Source of the DNA: Lepraria neglecta
Taxonomy: Eukaryota > Ascomycota > Lecanoromycetes > Lecanorales > Stereocaulaceae
NCBI GenBank assembly: GCA_033220425.1
Contig: CM065651.1
Span: forward strand, 744,001 to 808,000
Direction: 5' to 3'
DNA length: 64,000 nt
Numbering within the stretch: the stretch's first letter is position 1; each line of letters starts with the position of its first letter. The notes beneath the pieces were generated by a model that was not told the origin of the DNA, ran no database searches, and saw only the letters and a program-made list of their open reading frames with translations. Made by a program: the position numbers and the translations under genes. Of the stretch, positions 54,335 to 64,000 are shown one piece after another.

Positions 54335-57140
54335 TCAATGGTCCCCATGCCTGCCTCCTCTCTGATCCTCGTCTTCTTCGTCATCCTCCATATCTATTTC
54401 AGGTACATAGCTCCCTAACATGTACCCACCCTTACTGTCCTTTCGCCGGGGCAACAGACTCTGATGGCCTCCTCGTTCCTGCATTTCCTGGCCAGGGTCA
54501 CTCTTCTCATCCGAATCAAGGGCCATGGAAGTGGGATCAATCGTCGGTCTCGTCGCACGAAGGCTTGTTGGGATTGTGTCATCGTAGCTGCCAGCAGTGC
54601 CAACCTTGCGAGGGACGAGGCGCCGACTTGGGAGCGCTGGAGGTGACGGGCTAGAATAATAACTTGGTGGGTTTGGATCTAAGTCGTCATTTGAGATAGC
54701 GTTGTCAATGCTTCTGTCATAAGGCGGTGATCGATGGAACTGCGTTTCCATATCCGAGTCATCTCCGTCATCGGCTTTGCGTTTGGTCGGTGTGGCAGGC
54801 TTAGCAGGACTCGAGCCCTCCAACTCGGCGCTAAAGTTGAGATTGTCGGTACGAACGAAGTTGCGAAGCTGTGACGGTAGATCTCCAGACTCATGAGCGA
54901 CTGCACGCTCACTGGCATAGATTAGAAGCGTGCTTCGAGATTCGGTGCTTGCGGCTTTCAAGACGTCGTCTTCGGTAATCTTTGTGTATACTATTGGCTT
55001 CGCATCGCTGCTCACGTATTCAATTTTCCACCATTGCCAATCCTTAGCGTCAGTGCTGAGCATGTCGTCCTCATCGTCTGGCTTCGTACTTTCGAGAACA
55101 TACGTTGTGTGTGGGTTAGTCGAGACGCCCCGAAGCGTATATTTCTGGTGAGGAGGCTCTTTTGGATCTTCGGAGGGTTTCGTGTACAGTTGCGAGATCT
55201 CTTTCAGCTTCTCACGAGCTTCCTCTCGAACTTTCTCAAAAGCTGAGCATCACCAGTCAGTACCATTTCCCACGGTAACGTCAGTATTGCATACCTTCAA
55301 GCTTATTTGTCACTCTCTCGGTGAGAGCTTTCAGCTCCTCTGCCACTTTTGCAGAAGAAGCTAGGCCTTGTTCGTGTGCCTGAGATACTCCATTAATCCC
55401 GGACTGTTCTCCAGAAGCCTCTTTATAAGCGACAGTCTGCTCGAAGTATGCGCTTGCCTTTGCAAGCAATTGAGTAGCATCTATTTGGGCATCCCCGGAG
55501 GGTTTCTTTGCCTGCGTCATCCTCGGTCGTACTGCTTCCCTACTTTGCAATTCAGCATTCACTTCGGCTTTTCGAGTCCGCATTTCTTTTGCTTGCTCGG
55601 TAGCGGATGGCAAATATCGGTCCGGATACCAGATGGCCGGAACATCAATCCCAAGTCCGGCAACAGTCGCCGCGTGATTATTGATTTCCATGGTTATAAC
55701 ATCCCCAACTTGCTCCAAATAACCCACTTCGTCATCATTGTTATCATCCCACAGGGCAGAGTCGAGGAGTTCGTACAGTGTCAGACCTTTGCCGGACAAC
55801 TCACTCTCGACTCTAAGTACCAAATACCAGAAAGGTTCCATCTGAGCAGCTTCGGGGTTAGTGGTATTCATCTTCATCCCCCTCGACTCAAATGTCATCG
55901 CCAAAGGAGCTTCTGTTGCAGAGAGAGATGTAGCACCCTGCCATTTAGCCAATAACTGGGCTACTTTGTCGCTTTCGTATCTATCGAGGCCTCCTAAACC
56001 TGCTAGGACATCAGTATTGCCGTACGCTCTATCTGTCTCATCAAGAAAGGCCATTAGACGTTGACATTCATATATGATGTCGTCTCCATTGGTTCGTCGC
56101 CCGTCGGAATCCAAATTGACGATCCTCAGTACTTTGATCTCGTTCCCGTCCCACCATTCTTTGTTCATGCCATAGTCTGGTAGAGTGCAGCCCCTGTTTA
56201 GCAGCGCTTCTCTCGCCATTGGTATTGCGTGCAGTATTGTTATAAGCGCCGGTAGACGGTGACCACTTGGGGAGGGTTTGATGAAGGCCGGGGCGTTTCT
56301 CCGACGTCTGCGGTCGTTCGGCTCGGGGTTCAATAGGATCTCTTGGGTCTGGGCTCCAGCGAAGGTCAACGCCCATTCCGCTGGCTCGTAATGGTTACGA
56401 GTCGCGGGGCCAAAGTTCTTACTTTGGTGATCAAGAACTCCAGTTTCTTGAGGAGCAAGATCAGGGTTCTCGCCTTTCGATATAGCTATTGCTCTCTTCA
56501 CTTGCTCCTCCTCAGACTCGCCAGTCACGTTCGGATTTCTGACTGTATTGTACTGGTCAGCTTGCTTTCCCGGCCCCCCTCCAATAGAATGGGCGTACGA
56601 TCAGGTAGGTCATTGCCTCTTAGGCTCACCCTTGAAGGTGGTCTGGAAGGGGCGCCATCCGCAAACATGTCTGGCTTCAAAGTATCTGAGGGATGAATAG
56701 TGAACGCTGAAGGAGACAGTTGAGTCAGCCTATCATCTCTAGCGCCTGCAGCATCACTCCCCATTATGGAATGCCAGTTGTAGGCATGGGGGTTCTCACA
56801 ATTCTGAGCTTGTTGCACATTATCGGTCTTGTCTGTATGGAACTGGTCCTCATCCCACGTGACTTGGTTTTGCTGCCTGCGTGTCAGCCTTTGCTGAGTA
56901 TTGTATGCAAGGAGAAGGTCTCACCACTTCGGGAGTGGCTCTAGGGTTTTCAAAGTAGGCATTAACAGCATTATTTAGGTCGTTATTGTGAGCCTATTTA
57001 ATAAATTCAGGTCAGCAGAGATTCACAGGGAGTTCGGCGATGCAGACCTTCAGCCATTGTATGGCTTGCCCACGTGAGAGGCTGGCGATGATATTGAATT
57101 CATTGATAGAATCTTCACTGGGCTCTCTTGATGTACCCAT
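54335..57140 (-). CDS. UBA/UIM protein with a USP-like, probably inactive, protease fold
   Basis: Five exons: 57140-57048, 56993-56925, 56872-56630, 56552-55295, 55242-54335 (857 codons, 856 aa). Residues 1-50 look like a UBA domain (ASLSRGQAIQWLKAHNNDLN, NAVNAYFENPRATPE). A ubiquitin-interacting motif follows (SEEEQVKRAIAIS, about 147-160). Next comes a segment shaped like the start of a USP catalytic domain (LPALITILHAIPMAREALL, about 235-253) without the Cys box. The far end resembles the USP C-terminus: GVSTNPHTTYVLE with a His near 599, then WWKIEYVS and RSTLLIYASERA. Coiled coils lie between. The tail is acidic. Family resemblance is to fungal ubiquitin-interaction-motif proteins related to USP25/28. 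I infer a ubiquitin-binding adaptor, not a protease. The gene diverges from PTH1. Confidence 0.78.
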
Positions 57141-57714
57141 GGCGAGTGCTTTGCCTTTCAGCCCACTACATGAAATGGGTAGCTGTTACAATGTGCAGGC
57201 AACTCAACCAGAAGAAAAATAGATCAAAAACATCAGCAATAGGCTGGGATAAAAGCTCTATGGGACAGGTTTGATTACAATCACAGCTTCTGCCCCGGAG
57301 CTCTAATGCGGGCGCGTGCTCTCGGGTAGTTCCGGCGGCAATTGCGCCTGCAAGTCATCGATAATCCCAACCCTAAGAACCCAAAACATCCCTACGCCAT
57401 GGGATAAGAAGGGACTTTGTTCCTATCAAAGAGACATTTCTTTCGCCTCTCAGCTCAAGTCCAAATTCACAAATTTTAACAACAATGCGAGCACAAGAGT
57501 ATGAAGTCTTTGTCAATCAGAGAAGAGAATAATGGAGTCTAGTCATTCAACGACAATCAGCGCTAATAGAATAACCGTTGACTCAAAATAATTTCTGATT
57601 TCTCATCCTCAATACCTACATAAAGACCACGTACCACACTCTGCAAACGCTTTGAGACATCAACAATACCCCTACCTACCTTTCTATCAGATAACAACTG
57701 TAGCATACCGTCGA
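57141..57714. promoter_or_regulatory. Shared divergent promoter region of the UBA/UIM and PTH1 genes
   Basis: This 574-bp gap lies between two diverging genes. No distinct motif is claimed. Confidence 0.55.
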
Positions 57715-58278
57715 ATGCCCCTCCACCGTCTCTTCATTGCCTCTCTCGGCAACCCACCCCCAGCCTATAAAAACACCTTCCACTCAGCAGGCCACACCCT
57801 CCTCTCCACCCTACAAAGCCAACTTGGTTTACCTCCATTTACCAAATCGCGCCCCCACGCCAACGGCCTCCTTTCCCGTGGCGAAGACCTCACCCTCTGG
57901 CAATCCCCTTCTTTCATGAATACATCGGGGCCAGCAGTCGCTACAGCCTGGAAAGTCTTCCTAAAGGACTTGCCGAGTGAAGAGCGGTCAGATGCTAAGT
58001 TGGTAGTCGTTCATGACGAGTTAGAGAGTCCGATGGGGAAGATAAAAGTCAAAGTTGGGGGAAGTGCGAAAGGGCATAATGGGTTGAAGAGTTGTATGTC
58101 AAGTCTGGGTGGTATGGCGTTTACGAGGATTGGAGTCGGAGTCGGGAGACCTGAGAGTAGAGAGAGTAGAGATGTCGCGGCCTATGTTCTGAAAAAGATG
58201 GGGCCTGTGGAGATGCAGAAGATTGAGGATGGGGTGGATGAGGTTGTGGATGCATTGGTTGAGATGAGAGATGGCTGA
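57715..58278 (+). CDS. PTH1: Peptidyl-tRNA hydrolase (Pth1, bacterial type)
   Basis: Single exon, 187 aa from ATG at 57715 (MPLHRLFIASLGNPPPAYKN). In-frame codons extend upstream to another ATG at 57652, but family alignment favours the second. Active-site residues are in place: Asn13 in LGNP, His23 in the TFHSAGH motif, Asn69 in FMNTSG, Asp101 in VVVHDELESPMG and Asn122 in GHNGLKS. The His-Asn pair usual in bacteria is His-Ser here. The enzyme cleaves the ester of peptidyl-tRNA that drops off ribosomes, recycling tRNA. In fungi the bacterial-type enzyme usually serves mitochondria, and the hydrophobic first residues may be part of a targeting signal. Confidence 0.93.
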   Translation: MPLHRLFIASLGNPPPAYKNTFHSAGHTLLSTLQSQLGLPPFTKSRPHANGLLSRGEDLTLWQSPSFMNTSGPAVATAWKVFLKDLPSEERSDAKLVVVHDELESPMGKIKVKVGGSAKGHNGLKSCMSSLGGMAFTRIGVGVGRPESRESRDVAAYVLKKMGPVEMQKIEDGVDEVVDALVEMRDG

Positions 58279-60180
58279 GCAATGGAGCCGAGAAGAAGCA
58301 CTATATCTCTCTCGACCGATTTTCCACATGATCGATGAAAACTGTTGCCTATGCTCCGACCCTCGTGGTGTGCCAACCACCACCCTGCCGATCCTGCTCG
58401 CCGCTCATCACCACGCTCACCACCACGCCCTGATGGCGTACCATACACGCCGCCCCCAATCTTTCAATACAGAAATCTCAACAATAGCAATAAAGAGCAA
58501 GATCATATCACAAGCTCTATACCCACCAACCACGATCCCTTTTGAGGGCAAAAAAAGAGGCAAAAAGGGGTATTCCATAAGGAATTATTGTTCGAAATAT
58601 TGCACTATCGCTTGCATACATGGACCAAACCACAAGTATATGCAGGCTCGCGTCGCTACCTTAAAGTGGCTAGATGGTTCAAGTACTTACTGGGGGTTAA
58701 AATACGAGTAAAGTAACCCAGGCAGAACGATAGCGACATGAGCCATCAGAGATAGCTGAGGACACGCCCGCTTATTTTATAAGATAAGCAAACTTAATTC
58801 GAATACCGAAAATGTTGGCCAGGAACCCCTTATCACAAAGCACATCTCACTTTCGCGTTGAACACTGTACTTACCCACTTGCAGCTCATCTACAAGTTTC
58901 GTAGCTGAATCTACACGCGTTTGTGAGTGACCGCTCCGCAAACTCGACAATGCCCCAGGGATTTAGTGGCAGACTTCCGGTCTCCCTGTCTGATTGTGTA
59001 TCCAGCTCCGATCTGTCCTGTACTAAATCTGCTAAAGTCAAAATGGATGATAATTTAACAACAGCCAAGTGTTCATCGTTCATCAAGTCAAGGCTATCGC
59101 TGAGAGCCGACGCGACCAACACTTTTGAGGCACTGAAAACATGTCAAAGTCACGACTCTTAAATGGTAAAGCTCTCATTTGCAGCTTTACCATTTAAGAG
59201 CCATCGCCTCCTACTTCCTCCTCAATCAGCGAACTAATCATGCGAACTCCTAGCAACATCAGCAGAAGCCTCACCCAAACACAAATCCATATCCAAAGCC
59301 AACTCACACATCACACTGCACAAGCAGGCCCCACATTACCAATCGGTACATCTATATAACAGCCCGCAGGAATATTCATGCAGATCGGGGGAGCGCCATG
59401 GGACAAGCCGAAGCAGTAACTATCAGGTCCCATCATCGTGCTATTGATGTCGTCAATACAAAACAGAGAGGTGGATCATGCCCAAGGGAAGGGAGATACC
59501 CAAGACTTGGAACGCCACCGTCCTCTTCGACATCTTCGAACCTGATGGCGACACTGAGACTGAGGAGTTGGAAGGTTATCGAGGAAAGGAAGATGATTGA
59601 CGTTTTGAGGGTACTCATGGCTAGGTGACTTGTCTCGAAGGTTTTTTCGTCCTTAATGCTGTGAATCAGGCTTGCAGTTTCCGATTGTGAGAGGATTCAA
59701 ACCAGGGAGAGGAGAGAAAATCTAGAGCGCCGGATCGCTACAGATAGGCAACAGGCTCTTCTATAAAGTGTGAAATCCCGATAGATGGATCAAATACGAG
59801 AATAAGCGAGCGGTGGCAGATGCCAGTGATGAGAAATCAAAGTAAGCACACAATCGCTTCTTGAATTTGGAATGAAAGCTGTAGCTAGAAAGGCCGACGG
59901 CATGCGTGAATATGAACATGGCATGCGTATTTGCTTGCTTTCTTGAAGGGTTAATCGGTAGTTAACCTCACCGTCCGGCCTACGTGACCTGCCACTGCAA
60001 CCTTCAGTAATCCTCGGCCATCGCCGAGACAACACCCTCGCGATTTTGAGCTTGAGACCCAAATTGCTCGGGGCTCGCATATGTAAATGACGATCGCAAA
60101 GTTGATAAGAAGAGCAACACCCTTTCTGTGACAATCTATTCCAGCATTCCCAACACAATCTCCTGAAGCCAGCATCGACA
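58279..60180. other. Accessory intergenic region with a perfect hairpin
   Basis: No supported gene. A 41-codon ORF (from 59478, MPKGREIPKTWNATVLFDIF) and a 78-codon minus-strand ORF (58886-59122) look protein-like but cannot be tied to a family. A perfect hairpin is listed separately. Confidence 0.45.
59156..59200. repeat. Perfect 18-bp inverted repeat with 9-nt loop
   Basis: CTCTTAAATGGTAAAGCT at 59156-59173 is the exact reverse complement of AGCTTTACCATTTAAGAG at 59183-59200. The loop is CTCATTTGC. It is not next to the end of any recognised gene. Confidence 0.95.
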
Positions 60181-61025
60181 ATGGTTCATCTCACCCTCCG
60201 GACGCTCGCTATATCCCTTCTCTTATACCCAACCTCTGCCCGTGTCTCTTTCAGAAGCTGCTCCGCAGACCAGGAGGAAAAGATCGATAGATATCTTGAC
60301 GACATGCAAGAGCTTTGCTAGGGCTGCCATTATTCCATCCGAGACGCCCAAAGCTAGCTTCGATTACTGGCGGGTGTGGTGGGGAGAGTACAATTCGAGC
60401 GAAGCAAGGATCAAAAACGACGTCATCCACTGCCTATACGAAAAGCTAAGCGAATGGAAGCATTACGAAGGGAAAGAGAGGACAATTTAGTGCAAATTTA
60501 ATGCAGCCTGCTGCAGTGCAGGCCTCACAGGGTGAGTACAATACCAGCCAGCGTCCGTGCAAAGCTAATAATCATATCAAACCAGTTTAGGCGTAATAGC
60601 GTGCCAAAATTCGCGAGGAGGCCAGAGATTACCTCTGCGGGGGATTCTCGAGATATCCAGAGAAAATTTATGATTTCGACCAAGTGGACACCAACACAAG
60701 CGAGGCGCTGGACAAATGTGGAGCACTAGAGGCTCGGTACTCCTCCACGAGCTTTCTTCACGCAGCCTACCTTGGTAAATGCTCCTCAAGTTTCGGTATC
60801 CTAAGATATTTGCTGACGAAAGCCATAACCTACGAGTTGACTTGGGAAACGGAGGATGGTTTGAGAAAGGCTTACGGGCATGAGTACTGTCTCAGAAACA
60901 CTCAACATAACCCCGGTACAGCGCGAATGAACGTAGATCATTACGCATACTTTGCCATGGCGGCATATTTTGGCAACGGCGATATTTATCGGGTTGAAAT
61001 TGATCCTGATGACATTGAGTCATGA
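60181..61025 (+). pseudogene. Decayed secreted metallopeptidase gene (deuterolysin/M35-like)
   Basis: ATG at 60181 opens a signal peptide (MVHLTLRTLAISLLLYPTSA), followed by SCSADQEEKIDRYLDDMQEL, the usual start of M35-like peptidases. The frame shifts near 60317 and continues ARAAIIPSETPKASFDYWRV to a TAG near 60488. CKFNAACCSAGLTG follows in the same frame. A candidate intron lies at 60532-60590 (GTGAGT donor, GCTAAT branch, TTTAG acceptor). Downstream come REEARDYLCGG and KIYDFDQVDTNTSEALDKCG. The zinc motif is readable only in a different frame (GSVLLHELS), then AYGHEYCLRNTQHNPG and MNVDHYAYFAMAAYFGNGD. At least three disruptions mean no active enzyme. Family assignment rests on layout and motifs. 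Confidence 0.6.
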
Positions 61026-61342
61026 CCTCGGTCTTGAGGGGGGTTTTGATACCTTGAAAGCGCTATGCATGGTAAAACAACAGACCAGAAAGCATCAACA
61101 CTGGGACATTTCGTATTCGACAGAATGTCTACGTAACGTGAGGTCCTTCGTCCAAAAGGGGGACTGCGAGGGCGCCTACCCGAGTCATCCCGGTGCAGCA
61201 TTAGCCCGGGAAGAGAGCTTCATCCTCCATCCTGCCAGAAACATGTCGAACAGCGCAGTGTCGGCAGTACACAAAACGCAGCCAATAGCATCTCCATTCC
61301 GTGTACGCGAATCACAGCACTACCAAACCTGAAGCGGCAGGT
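61026..61342. other. Gap between the metallopeptidase and NLR pseudogenes
   Basis: Convergent gap; the short ORFs here have no recognisable features. Confidence 0.5.
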
Positions 61343-64000
61343 TCAGGCGCGGTGTCCAGTCTCTTCACCCACAGCTTTCTCATTGTGACCCAGTCTCTTA
61401 TCCTCTTCTCCCGAGCCGATGCCCATCTCCTCCAGCGCTCGCCGTTTATTATCCTCAATCATTGCGTCCACCCTCTTCCGGACATGCTTTATGAACTCCA
61501 CGATCTCAGGTCGATACTCAGGGGCATTAGTAGCACGTGCATCGATCCAGGATTGAAATTGCCCCAGATCCCCAGCGTCCAGAAGTCTCAGTCCCACCTC
61601 GTAGTCACTCCCAGGCTCATTGCGCGCGCCATGACTCAACAACGTACGAACGATATCCAGAAGCTTAGATGTATGCGATATTAGTACAGCGTCCGCGCCA
61701 AATCCTGCCATTCGTTCTGCCTCACTGAGAAATGGACAGTGCTGGCCAGGCTTTTGCGGAATAATCTCTAGGCTAGCATTGAGTAGATCCTCTACCACTC
61801 ATATTCTACCACGGTGTATAGCCCGTCCCAAAGCGGTACATCCAATATTTGTTTGGCTATGGGATCCGTGGTGATTGGAAGTTGTAAATGTACCGCTTCT
61901 ACTTGATCGTCTTCGGCAGCAGTAGCAAAAGCGCTGGACCCCCTCAGGGTGAGAGCATTGGGGCCGGCTCCCCCTGCAACGAGTAAACTGAGGATATTCA
62001 CGTGGCCTTTTAAGCGGCTTTATGTAATGCTGTCTCTCCGGTGAAACCCGTTGCGTTGACATTAGTGTTGAATTCTATCACGATTTTGATAAGATTTTCT
62101 TGACCATTCAGTGCAGCAAGACGCAGTACCGGTGCCCCATCCACATTCACTGCCTCAATCTCGTCGTGGTGAGATAGTAGTAGCTTCGCGATAGTATCAT
62201 GATCGTGAGTAGCAGCCGCAATTAGAGGCGTGAAACCACTGTTATTGCGCACGAAGCTGGCTCCACGGTCTATCAGAAGGCGGCGAATGTTCAGGTGACC
62301 AGATACAGCGGCCATTAAGAGCAAAGAGTCGCCATCGATGGTCGGAGGATTGATGAGAGCACCCTTGTCGAGCAACAGCTCTACCGTATCGTTCCTTCCC
62401 GTAAGTACTGCTCCTATAAGTGGTGACATCCCATCCACAGGGATGTTAACATCAGCACCTTTGTCAAGCAACAGCTCTACCATATCATTCATTCCCGCAC
62501 AAGTTGCCACCATAAATGGCATCCCATCCTTAGGGGTGTTAATATCAGCACCTTGGTCGAGTAACAGCTTTGTTTCTTGAACCTGGTGGTTTGAGATGGC
62601 TATGAAAAGCGGTGAACAACCGCGATAAGACCCATCATTTATGTCAGCGCCCCTTTCTAGCAGGAATTTTAGAAGGGGCGTTGCGTTGTCGTTTGCATGG
62701 AAAAGCACCCCATGAAGAACAGAAATTGGTAGTCCGTTGAGCTTTGCGACTGGATGTAAGATCGAATTGGATTCTTTCTCAAGAAGTCTCCTTGTCACTG
62801 CTTGAGAGCTCCGATTCAAGGCATAATACAGTGGGCTAACCTCAAAGTAGGGAGTAGCAGCGGCATGACAAAAAAAAGCCAGTGTCGGCTCCGTTGTCAA
62901 CCAAAAGCTCAAAAACTTCATCCGGAACATCAAATTCGCTTATTGTTGTGTTTATTAGGGCTGTGGAGATGGTCGGGTACTGCAGAGCGACTCCCTGGAC
63001 GAAATCTTTCTGCCCAGCGTTGCAGGCCGAGAAGAAGATTGCTGGTCGCACTAAATGCCACGGCTGTTCGATGGTCCTACTGAGTAGCTCGGTCTCTAGA
63101 GCTGCTAGATGCAAGTTTTGTAGGTGGCCTTCGCTATAAGCTACACAAGTAGCCTACACCCTCTCTACTGCAAGTATTGCACTCTTTGTTGGTGTAGTTA
63201 CCGCTTCCCACTGAGTTTCGAAGCTTAAGAGATCTGAGTCTGTGGAATCGGCTCTATTTGGCAACGATCGAAATTGTCCTTGTACCGCGCTTTCTGCCTC
63301 GTTCTCGTAGTCGAAGTATTTTGCATAATATCCGGCATACTGCTTGGATGTCTGTAGCAAAATTGATATCAGACGTTCAGCCACGAGTGCATAGCTTTCA
63401 TTTAGGTCCTTGTATCTGGGATTTTGCTGTACGAGATATTCCTGCACAGAACTATGAGCAAAGCGAAAGACTCCTGTGGCGTTGTCAAACACAACGAGAT
63501 TAAAACACAGCCTTGTGACTTCGACATATCTTTGGACGATGCCATCTTTTTGAGCCTTTCTCTGGCTTTCTATCATACTGGCATCCCCTATGATACCCTG
63601 CTAATGCTCACCTTCTATAGATTCCTCGTCGTCAACCCAAAAGATTAGCTGGGTGAAGATGTCGGCGGGAGGTCTTTCCGGCAGAAAACGCATCCCCAAT
63701 GCAAGATCTAGTCGCTTGAGAACTTCCGCGTCATACGTTTTCACGTTTTGTTCGTAGAGTTGCTGGTAGCTATCAACAAGGCTTTTTGGTAATCTGCCCA
63801 GCCGACGGGTGATATCGCTTGCCGTTCGAAGTGTGCAGAGGTAATCTAGACTTAAGGATACCCATCTGAAACTGCAATTCTCAACTTCATTAGCACTCCG
63901 TATATACTTCAAATGTATCTTGAAGATCCCAAAGTGGAGAGGGCCAACATGATGGAATATAAAAGCTAACCTACATCCCTTGAGCTTCGCCACTTAGCTT
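61343..64000 (-). pseudogene. C-terminal part of a broken NACHT/ankyrin (NLR-like) gene, cut by the window edge
   Basis: The right edge (63993-63601) encodes the region after a NACHT domain (FRWVSLSLDYLCTLRTASDI, TRRLGRLPKSLVDSYQQLYE), typical of fungal STAND proteins. A winged-helix-like part follows (CFNLVVFDNATGVFRFAHSS, VQEYLVQQNP). About eight ankyrin repeats then run from 62933 to 61800 (GADINTPKDGMPFMVATCAG, LTGRNDTVELLLDKGA). Continuity is lost at several points. There is an in-frame TAG at 63154-63156, with the same frame resuming. Frame changes fall in a run of eight A (62870-62877), near 62020 and near 61810. The join near 63590 could be a very short intron. With four or more breaks this is a pseudogene unless the assembly is wrong. 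The NACHT P-loop itself would lie beyond the window. Confidence 0.75.
62359..62556 (-). repeat. Near-identical 99-bp ankyrin repeat units
   Basis: Two adjacent 99-bp units (33 residues each) share long identical words such as AGCAACAGCTCTACC, GGCATCCCATCC/GACATCCCATCC and GGGRTGTTAAYATCAGCACC. This is much closer than ankyrin repeats elsewhere in the gene. Confidence 0.75.

Noticed and set aside
58886-59162. Opposed 78-79 codon ORFs on both strands
   Set aside because: Mirror ORFs from shared open frames; neither recognised.

Overview
This window is nuclear DNA of a filamentous ascomycete (Pezizomycotina); the class cannot be fixed from the sequence. Introns are mostly 47-77 nt with GTRAGT-like donors and CTAAC/CTGAC-like branch sites. 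Protein families that typify such fungi are present: a CYP7/CYP8-like P450, a YDR124W-like helical-bundle protein, STAND/ankyrin genes and a Fot1/pogo-type transposon. Many of the stop codons in that transposon are readable as C-to-T changes, as repeat-induced point mutation (RIP) would give.

Left part (about 1-20 kb): accessory and repeat-rich. It begins with an AT-rich element carrying inverted GCTCCC-rich ends and an internal 249-bp tandem array. Next come a four-exon ankyrin gene with a fungal STAND-type N-terminus, a broken fragment of a Na+/H+ exchanger gene, a degenerate C2H2 zinc-finger ORF and a P450 gene. A Fot1/pogo-like element with perfect 44-bp terminal inverted repeats is nested inside a larger palindromic element. 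A second GCTCCC repeat patch, a fossil of a KP4-type killer-toxin gene and an alpha/beta hydrolase gene follow.

Central part (about 20.7-58.3 kb): a gene-dense block of conserved housekeeping genes. In order: CBF1 (bHLH factor), SEC61 (translocon), SEC8 (exocyst), PDX1/SNZ (vitamin B6), a FUN14-domain mitochondrial protein, an importin-beta karyopherin (Kap122/Pdr6-like), NTA1 (N-terminal amidase), SAC3 (TREX-2 mRNA export), a YDR124W-like helical-bundle protein, a YCF1-type vacuolar ABCC transporter, a UBA/UIM protein with a protease-dead USP-like fold, and PTH1 (peptidyl-tRNA hydrolase). They serve unrelated cellular roles, and I see no biosynthetic cluster or operon-like logic. Several share divergent promoters (PDX1/FUN14, karyopherin/NTA1, UBA-UIM/PTH1). 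The convergent NTA1/SAC3 gap holds two old minisatellite arrays with periods near 64 and 62 bp.

Right part (about 58.3-64 kb): accessory again. It holds a perfect 18-bp hairpin, a decayed secreted zinc metallopeptidase gene, and the C-terminal part of a broken NACHT/ankyrin (NLR-like) gene that runs off the window.

Exon coordinates were built by hand from reading frames and splice motifs. All listed multi-exon genes sum to whole codons. No tRNA, rRNA or CRISPR was recognised.
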